Below are positions 45,401 to 52,456 of a DNA stretch of 64,000 bases, piece by piece. The DNA is from Bacteroidota bacterium (lineage in GTDB: Bacteria > Bacteroidota > Bacteroidia > Flavobacteriales > Weeksellaceae), in NCBI GenBank assembly GCA_023461035.1, contig JAEWOD010000020.1, positions 168,926 through 232,925 of the forward strand. Reading direction: 5' to 3'. Under the pieces are notes generated by a model, which saw nothing but the letters and a program-made list of their open reading frames with translations, did not search any database and was not told the origin of the DNA. The translations under genes were made by a program, and so were the position numbers. Within the stretch, counting starts at the first letter, position 1. The number at the start of each line of letters is the position of its first letter.

Positions 45401-45598
45401 GTCAGCTAACGGTTCGGCAGCTTGATGATGTGGCGGGAAATCGAAGACGAAAGTTTCGATTTAGACGACACGTAGCAAAAGCCAATTTCTATTTGCTAAT
45501 TTATGAAAAAAAGCCAATAAAATTGGCTTTTGCGGATAAATAGCACAAATACTGAATTTTGTAATTAACCCGCTCTTTTGCAAAACCCTTGTTGGGTG
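45401..45598. repeat. Cassette-array site E (attC-like)
   Basis: Runs from GTCAGCTAAC (45401) to GTTGGGTG (45591-45598). An inner pair GCGGG (45433-45437) and CCCGC (45568-45572) is complementary. It carries the same hairpin block as sites A and B (CGATTTAGACGACAC, then GCAAAAGCCAATTTC, and the partner ATTGGCTTTTGC at 45523-45534). Confidence 0.68.
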
Positions 45599-45642
45599 TT
45601 CGGCATTTTTTATCATTTAATCATACGAATTATTATAGTTCA

Positions 45643-46179
45643 CTACCAATTCAATATTTTGGTGTACAGCTCCTTATTTTCTTTAAAATCATTGGGAAAG
45701 ATTTTACAATCAATTCCATAATCTATTAAATATTGAAAAGAGCAAGTGGTTTTGTTTTTCTTTGAGAAATGGAACAAGTTCCATAAATATTCTTTTGAAG
45801 AACTTGAAATACAAATTCTATTTATTTCATATTGGAATATTTTAAATTCGGTTGTTGATATATTTCCTGTCGATTTTAAATAGCAAACATAATCTACATA
45901 CGAAAATAGCTTGTCAATTGAAACTTCCAGATCACAACCGTGAAATTTGTTTCCGTACCAATTTTGATTATAATCCACTACATACATCGTTTTTGGTAAG
46001 TCCTGGTCAAATCTAAGTTTTTCCAGAATCTGATTGATAAATTCTGCACGCTTTGTTTTTAAACTCTTATGCCATTGCCAATAAACGAAAACTCCACCAA
46101 TTGCGATAAATGCCAACGAAACTATTGAAAGCCAATTCTCAACAGTCAATTGTACACATAAAATCATATTGTCATTCAT
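45643..46179 (-). CDS. Hypothetical single-span membrane protein (DUF4760-like)
   Basis: A 178-residue protein with one N-terminal transmembrane helix (about 14-34, SIVSLAFIAIGGVFVYWQW) and a cytoplasmic helical domain. The stretch LFSYVDYVCYLKSTGNISTTEFKIFQYEINRI near 90-120 resembles the DUF4760/phage-associated helical family, a tentative match. An in-frame ATG at codon 5 is an alternative start. It fills the last recognisable cassette of the array, between GTTGGGTGTTCGGCAT (45591-45606) and the roughly complementary ATGCTGACACCCAAAC (46235-46250). Function unknown. Confidence 0.68.
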   Translation of the reverse strand: MNDNMILCVQLTVENWLSIVSLAFIAIGGVFVYWQWHKSLKTKRAEFINQILEKLRFDQDLPKTMYVVDYNQNWYGNKFHGCDLEVSIDKLFSYVDYVCYLKSTGNISTTEFKIFQYEINRICISSSSKEYLWNLFHFSKKNKTTCSFQYLIDYGIDCKIFPNDFKENKELYTKILNW

Positions 46180-46234
46180 AATCTTCTTCTATTTTATTTA
46201 GATTTAATTGTTTCAGATTATCGGTTTTATTTTT

Positions 46235-46350
46235 ATGCTGACACCCAAACCCAAATACACGAAACTCCATTATCCGTTTTTAAACATTTATAATTGGGTA
46301 AAGAGTTGATCAAATACGCTATATTCATGTGTAAGCGGTTGTGTTCGGTT
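46235..46350. repeat. Cassette-array site F and right edge of the array
   Basis: Begins with ATGCTGACACCCAAAC, complementary to the left border of the last cassette. A candidate closing core is GGTTGTGTTCGG at 46338-46349. The following 110 bp up to the right direct repeat at 46469 show no gene and no further core that I recognise. Confidence 0.45.
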
Positions 46351-46468
46351 ATTGTCTTTTTTTATGTTTTGCTTAACACCCTGCTAAAATCCAAAAAAGC
46401 ATATCTCAGACTTCGGTAGTTGCTATTTAGAAAGAGAGTTGTCAGTCAAACAAATATAAAGAAAATCA

Positions 46469-46751
46469 AATTTAAAATTCATCAAAAAATAAAACAAACC
46501 TGAAACTTCACATACCGCAAATCATCCAATTGTTATAATTTATTAAAAATTAAGGAAATTCGGGCTTTGGGTTGTATCTTTGTACATTCAAAAATTGAAA
46601 AGAAAATGATACAAGTTTCAGATAGCGCAAAAACAAAAGTAATTTCTTTGATGAGTGAAGACGGAACCAGTCTGGAAGAGAGTTTCGTGCGTGTCGGAGT
46701 AGAAAGCGGCGGCTGTTCCGGGCTTTCTTATAAACTGAGTTTTGACAAACA
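46469..46751 (+). repeat. Right copy of ~280-bp direct repeat flanking the cassette array
   Basis: Contains the relic 3' end of the T9SS gene (AATTTAAAATTCATCAAAAA then TAA frame), the spacer, the promoter and the first ~49 codons of the intact A-type carrier gene. It aligns with 39976-40250 at an offset of about 6.5 kb. Confidence 0.9.
46575..46582 (+). promoter_or_regulatory. Bacteroidetes -7 box (TATCTTTG) for the SUF A-type carrier
   Basis: TATCTTTG lies 23 bp upstream of the ATG at 46606. An identical octamer is preserved in the truncated duplicate at 40074-40081. Confidence 0.6.
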
Positions 46752-46935
46752 ACAAAATGAAGGTGATAAACTTTTTGAAGACAACGGTGTAAGAATTCTG
46801 GTCGATAAAAAATCATTTCTGTATTTGGTAGGAACGACCTTGGAATATTTCGGCGGACTGAACGGAAAAGGTTTTGTGTTCAACAATCCCAACGCACAAC
46901 GCACTTGTGGCTGTGGTGAAAGTTTTGCAGTTTAA
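46606..46935 (+). CDS. A-type iron-sulfur cluster carrier (IscA/SufA/ErpA family)
   Basis: A 109-residue protein that receives and delivers Fe-S clusters. The three ligand cysteines are present: GGCSGLSY near residue 37 and TCGCGESF near 101-103. The ATG at 46606 follows the -7 box; the longer frame beginning with TTG at 46567 is not plausible since it starts upstream of the promoter box. It heads the SUF gene group: an exported protein gene follows after 21 bp, then sufB, sufC and sufD. Its promoter and first ~49 codons are duplicated as a broken copy 6.5 kb upstream, on the other side of the cassette array. Confidence 0.92.
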   Translation: MIQVSDSAKTKVISLMSEDGTSLEESFVRVGVESGGCSGLSYKLSFDKQQNEGDKLFEDNGVRILVDKKSFLYLVGTTLEYFGGLNGKGFVFNNPNAQRTCGCGESFAV

Positions 46936-46956
46936 TCAAAATTTTAAGAATTGAAA

Positions 46957-47808
46957 ATGCTGAAATACATATTGTTGTTTCTTTCGGTCAGCGTTTTAGC
47001 GCAATCCAAATCGGGAGTTGACCGGTTGTTGGTTTTCCAACCTGACGAGAATTCCGTAAAATTCAATCAGGTTTATACCGATAATTTTTTCTTTGGGAAT
47101 TTCGGGATCAAACCTTTGGTCAATGCCGTTCCGATTGATAATAAAAATGTGAAAATCCTTAAAATTTCTACCGAAACAGAAGGCAAAAAAACATTTGATG
47201 TTTTTGTTTTAAATTATGACAAAGAAGGAAAAATCACCCAAATGAAAATTTCCGAGAAACTCTCAGGCAAAGCCATGACGGTGGATTATGTTTACAAAGA
47301 AGGATTGATTCAGGAAGAAATTTTTAAAGACAGTGAAGGAACACGTTCCAATAAATTTCACTATGCCGAAGGAAAAATGATCGTGGAAAATGTAAAAGGA
47401 ATGATCGATGTTTATCAGTTGAAAGGAAAATTGTTGTACAAAGAATCTTTTATGAATGGGAAACCGGTTTTTAAAGACAGAATCGATGGTAAATGCCGGA
47501 TCACTTCCTATCAAAATGACGACATAGACAAAACCTGTTACAGCAATTTTAACAGCGAATTTCCACTTTCCGTGGAGGAATTTTCAACCTCTGAAAATGT
47601 GAAGACCCATAAGGTTAGTTTGGTTTCTGAAACTGTTTGGAAAGTGGAAGACAATCAAAACGGAACCTATAGTTTTCTGAACGGCAAAGCCGAATTATAT
47701 CGTTTGGAACTGGAAAAAAATAGAAGAATAAAAAACTTTGAGTTTTTGGGGATAAAATCGGAATTTAAAAAGCCGATTCACTTCTCTTTTAGTTATGAAT
47801 ACTATTGA
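46957..47808 (+). CDS. Exported hypothetical protein in the SUF cluster
   Basis: A 283-residue exported protein. I use the ATG at 46957 (MLKYILLFLSVSVLAQ signal peptide); the in-frame TTG two codons upstream is possible but unnecessary. The mature protein is beta-rich with a series of short strand-turn units (KNVKILKISTETEGKKTFDVFVLNYDKEG, NKFHYAEGKMIVENVKG, YQLKGKLLYKESFMNGKPV) that resemble MORN/RHS-like antiparallel sheet repeats. No catalytic motif is seen. It lies between the A-type carrier and sufB on the same strand, but an exported protein is unlikely to act in cytoplasmic cluster assembly, so the linkage may be coincidental. Confidence 0.75.
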   Translation: MLKYILLFLSVSVLAQSKSGVDRLLVFQPDENSVKFNQVYTDNFFFGNFGIKPLVNAVPIDNKNVKILKISTETEGKKTFDVFVLNYDKEGKITQMKISEKLSGKAMTVDYVYKEGLIQEEIFKDSEGTRSNKFHYAEGKMIVENVKGMIDVYQLKGKLLYKESFMNGKPVFKDRIDGKCRITSYQNDDIDKTCYSNFNSEFPLSVEEFSTSENVKTHKVSLVSETVWKVEDNQNGTYSFLNGKAELYRLELEKNRRIKNFEFLGIKSEFKKPIHFSFSYEYY

Positions 47809-47893
47809 TTAATGGATTTGAATTTTAATAAATCAACTTTTCTTCCGTGAAGCTTATTTTCAAATTTTCAAATCATCAAATTTTCAAATTGAC

Positions 47894-49351
47894 ATGAGCA
47901 ATACAAAATATACAGAAGACGATTTAAGACAGGATTTGTCAAGCCGGAAAGAATATGAATTCGGCTTTACGACCGATGTGGAATACGAAGAATTTCCCGT
48001 TGGACTGAACGAAGAAATCGTCCGTGAAATTTCCAAACGCAAAAACGAACCCGAATGGATGACCGAATGGCGTTTGGAAGCATTTCGCCATTGGCAGAAA
48101 ATGGAAGAACCGGAATGGGCAAATGTGCATTACGAAAAACCCAAATTTCAGGACATCACCTATTATGCCGCTCCCAAAAAGAAGCCGGAACTGGGAAGTC
48201 TGGATGAAGTAGATCCGGAATTGCTGAAAACATTTGAGAAACTGGGGATTTCCATGGACGAACAAAAACGATTGACAGGCGTAGCCGTCGATATCGTGAT
48301 GGATTCCGTTTCTGTGGCAACTACGTTTAAAGATACGCTGAACGAATTGGGCATTATTTTCTGCTCGATTTCCGAAGCGATCAAAGAACATCCGGAATTG
48401 GTAAAAAAATACATCGGAAAAGTCGTGCCGAGAACGGATAATTTCTATGCTGCACTGAATTCTGCGGTATTTTCGGACGGTTCATTTTGTTACATTCCAA
48501 AAGGTGTTCGTTGCCCGATGGAACTTTCCACTTATTTCCGTATCAACCAGGCCGGAACCGGTCAGTTTGAAAGAACCTTGCTGATTGCAGACCAGGGTTC
48601 CTATGTTTCTTATTTGGAAGGATGTACGGCTCCGACCCGTGATGAAAACCAATTGCATGCGGCCGTGGTGGAATTGATTGCGATGGACGATGCCGAAATC
48701 AAATATTCGACCGTTCAGAACTGGTATCCGGGAAATGAAGAAGGAAAAGGCGGCGTTTTCAATTTCGTAACCAAACGGGGATTGGCAGAGAAAAACGCAA
48801 AAATCAGCTGGACACAGGTAGAAACCGGTTCGGCCGTAACCTGGAAATACCCGAGTTGCATTTTGAAAGGAGATAATTCTGTTGGAGAATTTTATTCGAT
48901 TGCCGTAACCAATAATTATCAGCAGGCCGATACCGGGACAAAAATGGTGCATATCGGGAAAAACTCAAAATCGACCATTATTTCAAAAGGAATTTCTGCC
49001 GGGAAATCGCAGAACAGTTATCGGGGTTTGGTAAAAGTGATGTCCAATGCGGAAGGAGCAAGAAATTTTTCACAGTGTGATTCGCTTTTGATGGGGAACG
49101 AATGCGGAGCGCACACTTTCCCTTACATCGAAATCAAAAATAAAACCGCAAAACTCGAACACGAAGCCACAACTTCCAAAATCGGAGAAGACCAGTTGTT
49201 TTATTGCAACCAAAGAGGAATTGATACAGAGAAAGCGATTGCTTTGATTGTAAACGGATTCAGCCGTGAAGTTTTGGACAAATTACCGATGGAATTCGCC
49301 GTGGAAGCAAAAAAATTGTTGGAGATTTCATTGGAAGGAAGTGTCGGATAA
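47894..49351 (+). CDS. sufB: Fe-S cluster assembly scaffold SufB
   Basis: A 485-residue SufB, the scaffold subunit of the SufBC2D complex. Family marks are EPEWMTEWRLEAFRHW near 52, the AVFSDGSFCYIPKGVRCPMELSTYFRIN block near 190-217, the ...YLEGCTAP motif near 242, LHAAVVELIA and the C-terminal GDDLFYC-like EDQLFYCNQRGIDTEKAIALIVNGF with the conserved Cys near 434. Length is normal. The gene is followed not directly by sufC but by a GxxExxY gene and a 219-bp tandem duplication. Confidence 0.96.
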   Translation: MSNTKYTEDDLRQDLSSRKEYEFGFTTDVEYEEFPVGLNEEIVREISKRKNEPEWMTEWRLEAFRHWQKMEEPEWANVHYEKPKFQDITYYAAPKKKPELGSLDEVDPELLKTFEKLGISMDEQKRLTGVAVDIVMDSVSVATTFKDTLNELGIIFCSISEAIKEHPELVKKYIGKVVPRTDNFYAALNSAVFSDGSFCYIPKGVRCPMELSTYFRINQAGTGQFERTLLIADQGSYVSYLEGCTAPTRDENQLHAAVVELIAMDDAEIKYSTVQNWYPGNEEGKGGVFNFVTKRGLAEKNAKISWTQVETGSAVTWKYPSCILKGDNSVGEFYSIAVTNNYQQADTGTKMVHIGKNSKSTIISKGISAGKSQNSYRGLVKVMSNAEGARNFSQCDSLLMGNECGAHTFPYIEIKNKTAKLEHEATTSKIGEDQLFYCNQRGIDTEKAIALIVNGFSREVLDKLPMEFAVEAKKLLEISLEGSVG

Positions 49352-49438
49352 TGGTAAGTTTTAAACATTAAGGATTAAGTGAATTATTTTAATTTTTAAG
49401 AATTGTTAAGTGAATAAATTCATTAAGAAATTCGTGAT

Positions 49439-49843
49439 ATGACCAAGAAAGAGATCACACAACTTTCTTATGAAATTGTAGGCATAGCAATTAAAGTCCA
49501 TAAAACTTTAGGTCCGGGTTTGTTGGAAAGTGTTTATGAAAAATGTATGATTTATGAATTAGAAAAGCAAGGTTATCATGTTAAAAGTCAAATTCCAATT
49601 AGGATTAAATATGATGAAATTGAAATTAATTCAGAATTAAAAATTGATATTTTAGTAAACGATTGTGTAATTATTGAATTGAAAACAGTAGAAAAGTTAT
49701 TGCCCGTTTATGAAGCACAGTTGATGACTTACATGAAATTGTTGGAGAAGCCGCAAGGATTATTGATCAATTTCTTTACAGATAATATTACAAGTTCAAT
49801 GGTTCCAATTGTAAACAATTTTTTTAAAAAGTTACCGAATTAA
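49439..49843 (+). CDS. GxxExxY protein (PDDEXK_3 nuclease-like)
   Basis: A 134-residue protein with the name-giving motif GLLESVYEKC (about residues 30-38) preceded by EIVGIAIKVHKTLGPG, and a PD-(D/E)xK-like core (SELKIDILVNDCVIIELKTVEK, about 66-87) with the Asp and E-x-K residues. This family (PF13366) is scattered and mobile in Bacteroidetes and is suspected to be a nuclease, but its function is not established. It is inserted between sufB and sufC, which are normally adjacent. Its 3' end is repeated in the following tandem duplication, so it is an intruder that was later partly copied. Confidence 0.87.
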   Translation: MTKKEITQLSYEIVGIAIKVHKTLGPGLLESVYEKCMIYELEKQGYHVKSQIPIRIKYDEIEINSELKIDILVNDCVIIELKTVEKLLPVYEAQLMTYMKLLEKPQGLLINFFTDNITSSMVPIVNNFFKKLPN

Positions 49844-50170
49844 CTAAAATCATTTATGATGACTTAATAAGTCTATTAGATAATTTTTGCCTTAATTCTT
49901 AATGTTGAAAATAAATTAGAAATAGAAATAAAACAGCAATGTTAGAAATATATGAAATTGTTGGAGAAGCCGCAAGGATTATTGATTAATTTCTTTACAG
50001 ATAATATTACAAATTCAATGGTTTCAATTGTAAACGATTTTTTTAAAAAGTTACAGAATTAACTTAAATCATTTATGATGACTTAATAAGTCTATTAGAT
50101 AATTTTTGCCTTAATTCTTAATGTTGAAAATAAATTAGAAATAGAAATAAAACAGCAATGTTAAAAATAA
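49733..50170 (+). repeat. 219-bp tandem duplication between GxxExxY gene and sufC
   Basis: Unit 1 (49733-49951) and unit 2 (49952-50170) match at an offset of 219 bp with few differences. Each contains the last 37 codons of the GxxExxY gene, the spacer and the sufC leader with ATG. Unit 1 ends with a relic of the sufC start (ATGTTAGAAATAT); unit 2 begins with a gene fragment (49952-50062, MKLLEKPQGLLINFF...) and ends with the real sufC start. Confidence 0.9.
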
Positions 50171-50913
50171 ACAACTTACACGCTCAGATAGAAGAGGGAA
50201 CGGAAATTTTAAAAGGAATCAATCTGGAAATAAAACCGGGTGAAGTTCATGCAATCATGGGACCAAACGGTTCCGGTAAAAGTACGCTTTCATCGGTCAT
50301 TGCCGGAAAAGAAGAGTATGAAATCACGGAGGGTGAAATTGATTTTGAAGGTGAAGATTTGTTGGAATTAGGGCCGGATGAACGTGCGCACAAAGGGATT
50401 TTTCTTTCGTTTCAGTATCCGGTAGAAATTCCGGGTGTAACCGTGACCAATTTTATCAAAACAGCTATAAACGAAACCCGCAAAGCACAAGGAAAAGAAG
50501 AAATGAGTGCTTCGGAGATGTTGAAACTCATCCGTTCCAATTCTGAGCAATTGGGCATCCGCAAAGATTTTCTTTCCCGTTCATTGAACGAAGGTTTCTC
50601 TGGAGGAGAGAAAAAACGAAACGAGATTTTCCAGATGATGATGCTCAATCCGAAACTGGCAATTCTGGACGAAACCGATTCCGGATTGGATATCGATGCT
50701 TTGCGCATCGTGGCCGATGGCGTAAATGCATTTAAAAATGAAAACAATGCCGTTTTGGTCATCACGCATTATCAACGTTTACTGGATTACATCGTTCCGG
50801 ATTTTGTCCATGTTTTGAGCGATGGGAAAATCATCAAATCGGGAGGCAAAGAACTGGCACATGAACTCGAAGCAAGAGGTTACGATTGGGTGATAGAAGA
50901 AGCAGCAGTTTAA
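50158..50913 (+). CDS. sufC: Fe-S cluster assembly ATPase SufC
   Basis: A 251-residue ABC-type ATPase of the SufBC2D complex. Walker A is GPNGSGKST near residue 35, the Q-loop FLSFQYPVEIPGV near 83, the signature LSRSLNEGFSGGEKKRNE near 139 and Walker B LAILDETDSGLDID near 166; the H-loop is VLVITHYQR near 203. The start ATG lies inside the second unit of the 219-bp duplication. It is followed by sufD after a 90-bp spacer with an inverted repeat. Confidence 0.96.
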   Translation: MLKINNLHAQIEEGTEILKGINLEIKPGEVHAIMGPNGSGKSTLSSVIAGKEEYEITEGEIDFEGEDLLELGPDERAHKGIFLSFQYPVEIPGVTVTNFIKTAINETRKAQGKEEMSASEMLKLIRSNSEQLGIRKDFLSRSLNEGFSGGEKKRNEIFQMMMLNPKLAILDETDSGLDIDALRIVADGVNAFKNENNAVLVITHYQRLLDYIVPDFVHVLSDGKIIKSGGKELAHELEARGYDWVIEEAAV

Positions 50914-50918
50914 GAAAT

Positions 50919-50997
50919 TAGTATTAAGTATTAAGTATCAAGACATAAGATTTTAAAAGAAATTGTCTTGATACTTGATACTTGATACCTGATACTA
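50919..50997. repeat. Inverted and tandem repeat in the sufC-sufD spacer
   Basis: Degenerate heptamers of the type AGTATTA/AGTATCA on the left (50919-50945) and CTTGATA on the right (50964-50997) face each other; AGTATCAAGACA pairs with TGTCTTGATACT. The spacer can form a long hairpin in the transcript ahead of sufD. Confidence 0.75.
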
Positions 50998-51002
50998 AAA
51001 AT

Positions 51003-52325
51003 ATGATTGATTTAAAAGAAAATTTGGTTTCAAGACATTTGGTTTTCAATGAAAAGAATTCCAAAAATAAATTTGTAGATGATTTGCGTCACGAAGCCAT
51101 CGAAATATTTGACAAATCGGGATTTCCCAGCAGGAAAGACGAGGAATGGAAATACACCAATCTGGCTCCGCTTTTAAAGGCCGATTATAAATTATTTCCC
51201 GAAACGGAAGAAATTTCCATTGGTTATCAAGATGTTAAAAAGTACTTCATTCATGATATGGACACTTACAACATTGTGTTTGTCAATGGTGTATATAGCA
51301 GTTATTTGTCCACGACAACCCATGAAGAAGCAGATATTTGTGTGCTTTCCAGTGCCATGAATAAAATGATGCACCAGGCGGTAATTGAAAATTATTACGG
51401 AAAAATAGCACCGAAAAATGACAGCATGGTTTCGCTCAATACTGCCTTTTTCAAAGACGGAGCTTATATTTATGTCCCGGACAAAGTCATTCTTTCCAAA
51501 CCGATTCAGATTATATTCTTTTCTACAGCTCAGGAATCCGAAGTGATGTACCATCCCCGGAATCTGATTGTTTTGGGCAATAATTCTCAGGCGCACATCA
51601 TCGAACGTCATCAGACCCTAAATGATAAAGCCAATCTGACGAATTCTGTAACCGAAATCCATGTGGGTAACAATTCCGAGTTGGATTATTATAAAATTCA
51701 AAATGATTCAACAGAAGCTTCACTGATTGATAATACTTTTATAGCACAGGAGCGTGACAGCCGGACTAATTTCTCCACCTTTTCTTTTGGTGGAAAATTG
51801 ACAAGGAACAATTTAAACTTTGTTCAAAACGGAGAAAACTGCAATTCCATGCTGAACGGGATTACCATCATCGGCGGAACCCAGCATGTGGATCACCACA
51901 CCAAAGTGGAGCATAAATTCCCGCACTGCGAGAGCCATGAATTGTACAAAGGAATTTATGATGAAAATGCGCACGGCGTATTTAACGGGAAAGTGTTTGT
52001 ACATCCCGAAGCACAAAAACTGAATGCATTTCAGCAAAATAATAATGTTTTGTTGACCGATAAAGCCGAAATCGATACCAAACCACAGTTGGAAATCTTT
52101 GCAGATGACGTGAAATGTTCTCATGGTTGTACGGTCGGGCAGTTGGATGATGCAGCATTGTTTTATATGCAACAACGCGGAATCCCGAAAAAAGAAGCCA
52201 AGGCGCTTTTGCTGTATGCCTTTGCGGCAGATGTTTTGGGGCATGTACAGATTCCGCAGATGAAACAAAGAATAACAAAGCTAATCGCTCAAAAATTGGG
52301 AGTGAACATTGATTTTGATTTATAA
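51003..52325 (+). CDS. sufD: Fe-S cluster assembly protein SufD
   Basis: A 440-residue SufD, structural partner of SufB in the SufBC2D complex. I use the ATG at 51003; the longer frame starting with TTG at 50982 lies in the inverted repeat. Marks are FPSRKDEEWKYTNLAPLLK near 38, the long beta-helix with NSQAHIIERHQTL and GGTQHVDHHTKVEHKFPHCESHELYKGIYDENAHGVFNGKVFV near 293-336, and C-terminal CSHGCTVGQLDDAALFYMQQRGI near 372. A terminator follows 51 bp after the stop, so the operon ends here without sufS or sufE. Confidence 0.95.
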   Translation: MIDLKENLVSRHLVFNEKNSKNKFVDDLRHEAIEIFDKSGFPSRKDEEWKYTNLAPLLKADYKLFPETEEISIGYQDVKKYFIHDMDTYNIVFVNGVYSSYLSTTTHEEADICVLSSAMNKMMHQAVIENYYGKIAPKNDSMVSLNTAFFKDGAYIYVPDKVILSKPIQIIFFSTAQESEVMYHPRNLIVLGNNSQAHIIERHQTLNDKANLTNSVTEIHVGNNSELDYYKIQNDSTEASLIDNTFIAQERDSRTNFSTFSFGGKLTRNNLNFVQNGENCNSMLNGITIIGGTQHVDHHTKVEHKFPHCESHELYKGIYDENAHGVFNGKVFVHPEAQKLNAFQQNNNVLLTDKAEIDTKPQLEIFADDVKCSHGCTVGQLDDAALFYMQQRGIPKKEAKALLLYAFAADVLGHVQIPQMKQRITKLIAQKLGVNIDFDL

Positions 52326-52376
52326 AATTTCAAAATCAAAATAAATCAAAAAATCGTTCTACACGAAAACAAAAAT

Positions 52377-52409
52377 GGGACTATCGCGTTTGAGATAGCC
52401 CCTTTTTTG
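52377..52409 (+). terminator. Terminator of the suf operon
   Basis: A stem GGGACTATC/GATAGCCCC (52377-52385 with 52394-52402, one bulge) and a T6 run. It lies between sufD and the convergent lipoprotein gene. Confidence 0.8.
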
Positions 52410-52456
52410 TATAAAGATTTAGAATAGAGTTAAGGATATTATAAACCTGAATTCGG

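Larger units (their letters stand above)
40251..46350. mobile_element. Integron-like gene-cassette array without visible integrase
   Basis: About 6 kb of minus-strand genes (six intact and two interrupted) for small lipoproteins or single-membrane-span proteins, separated by repeat sites (A-F). Each cassette is bordered by short cores that are complementary to each other across the gene, e.g. GTTAGCTGAC (44611-44620) and GTCAGCTAAC (45401-45410), as in integron cassettes where the 5' end pairs with the cassette's own attC. Cores such as GTTGGGC (41639) and GTTGGGT (45591) fit the GTTRRRY rule. Spacer lengths differ from classical attC and no integrase is in the window, so this resembles a cluster of attC-like sites lacking an integrase (CALIN). 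Exact right end is uncertain. Confidence 0.6.

Noticed and set aside
49952..50062. A 36-codon ORF (MKLLEKPQGLLINFF...) between the GxxExxY gene and sufC
   Set aside because: It is the duplicated 3' end of the GxxExxY gene within the 219-bp tandem repeat, not an independent gene.
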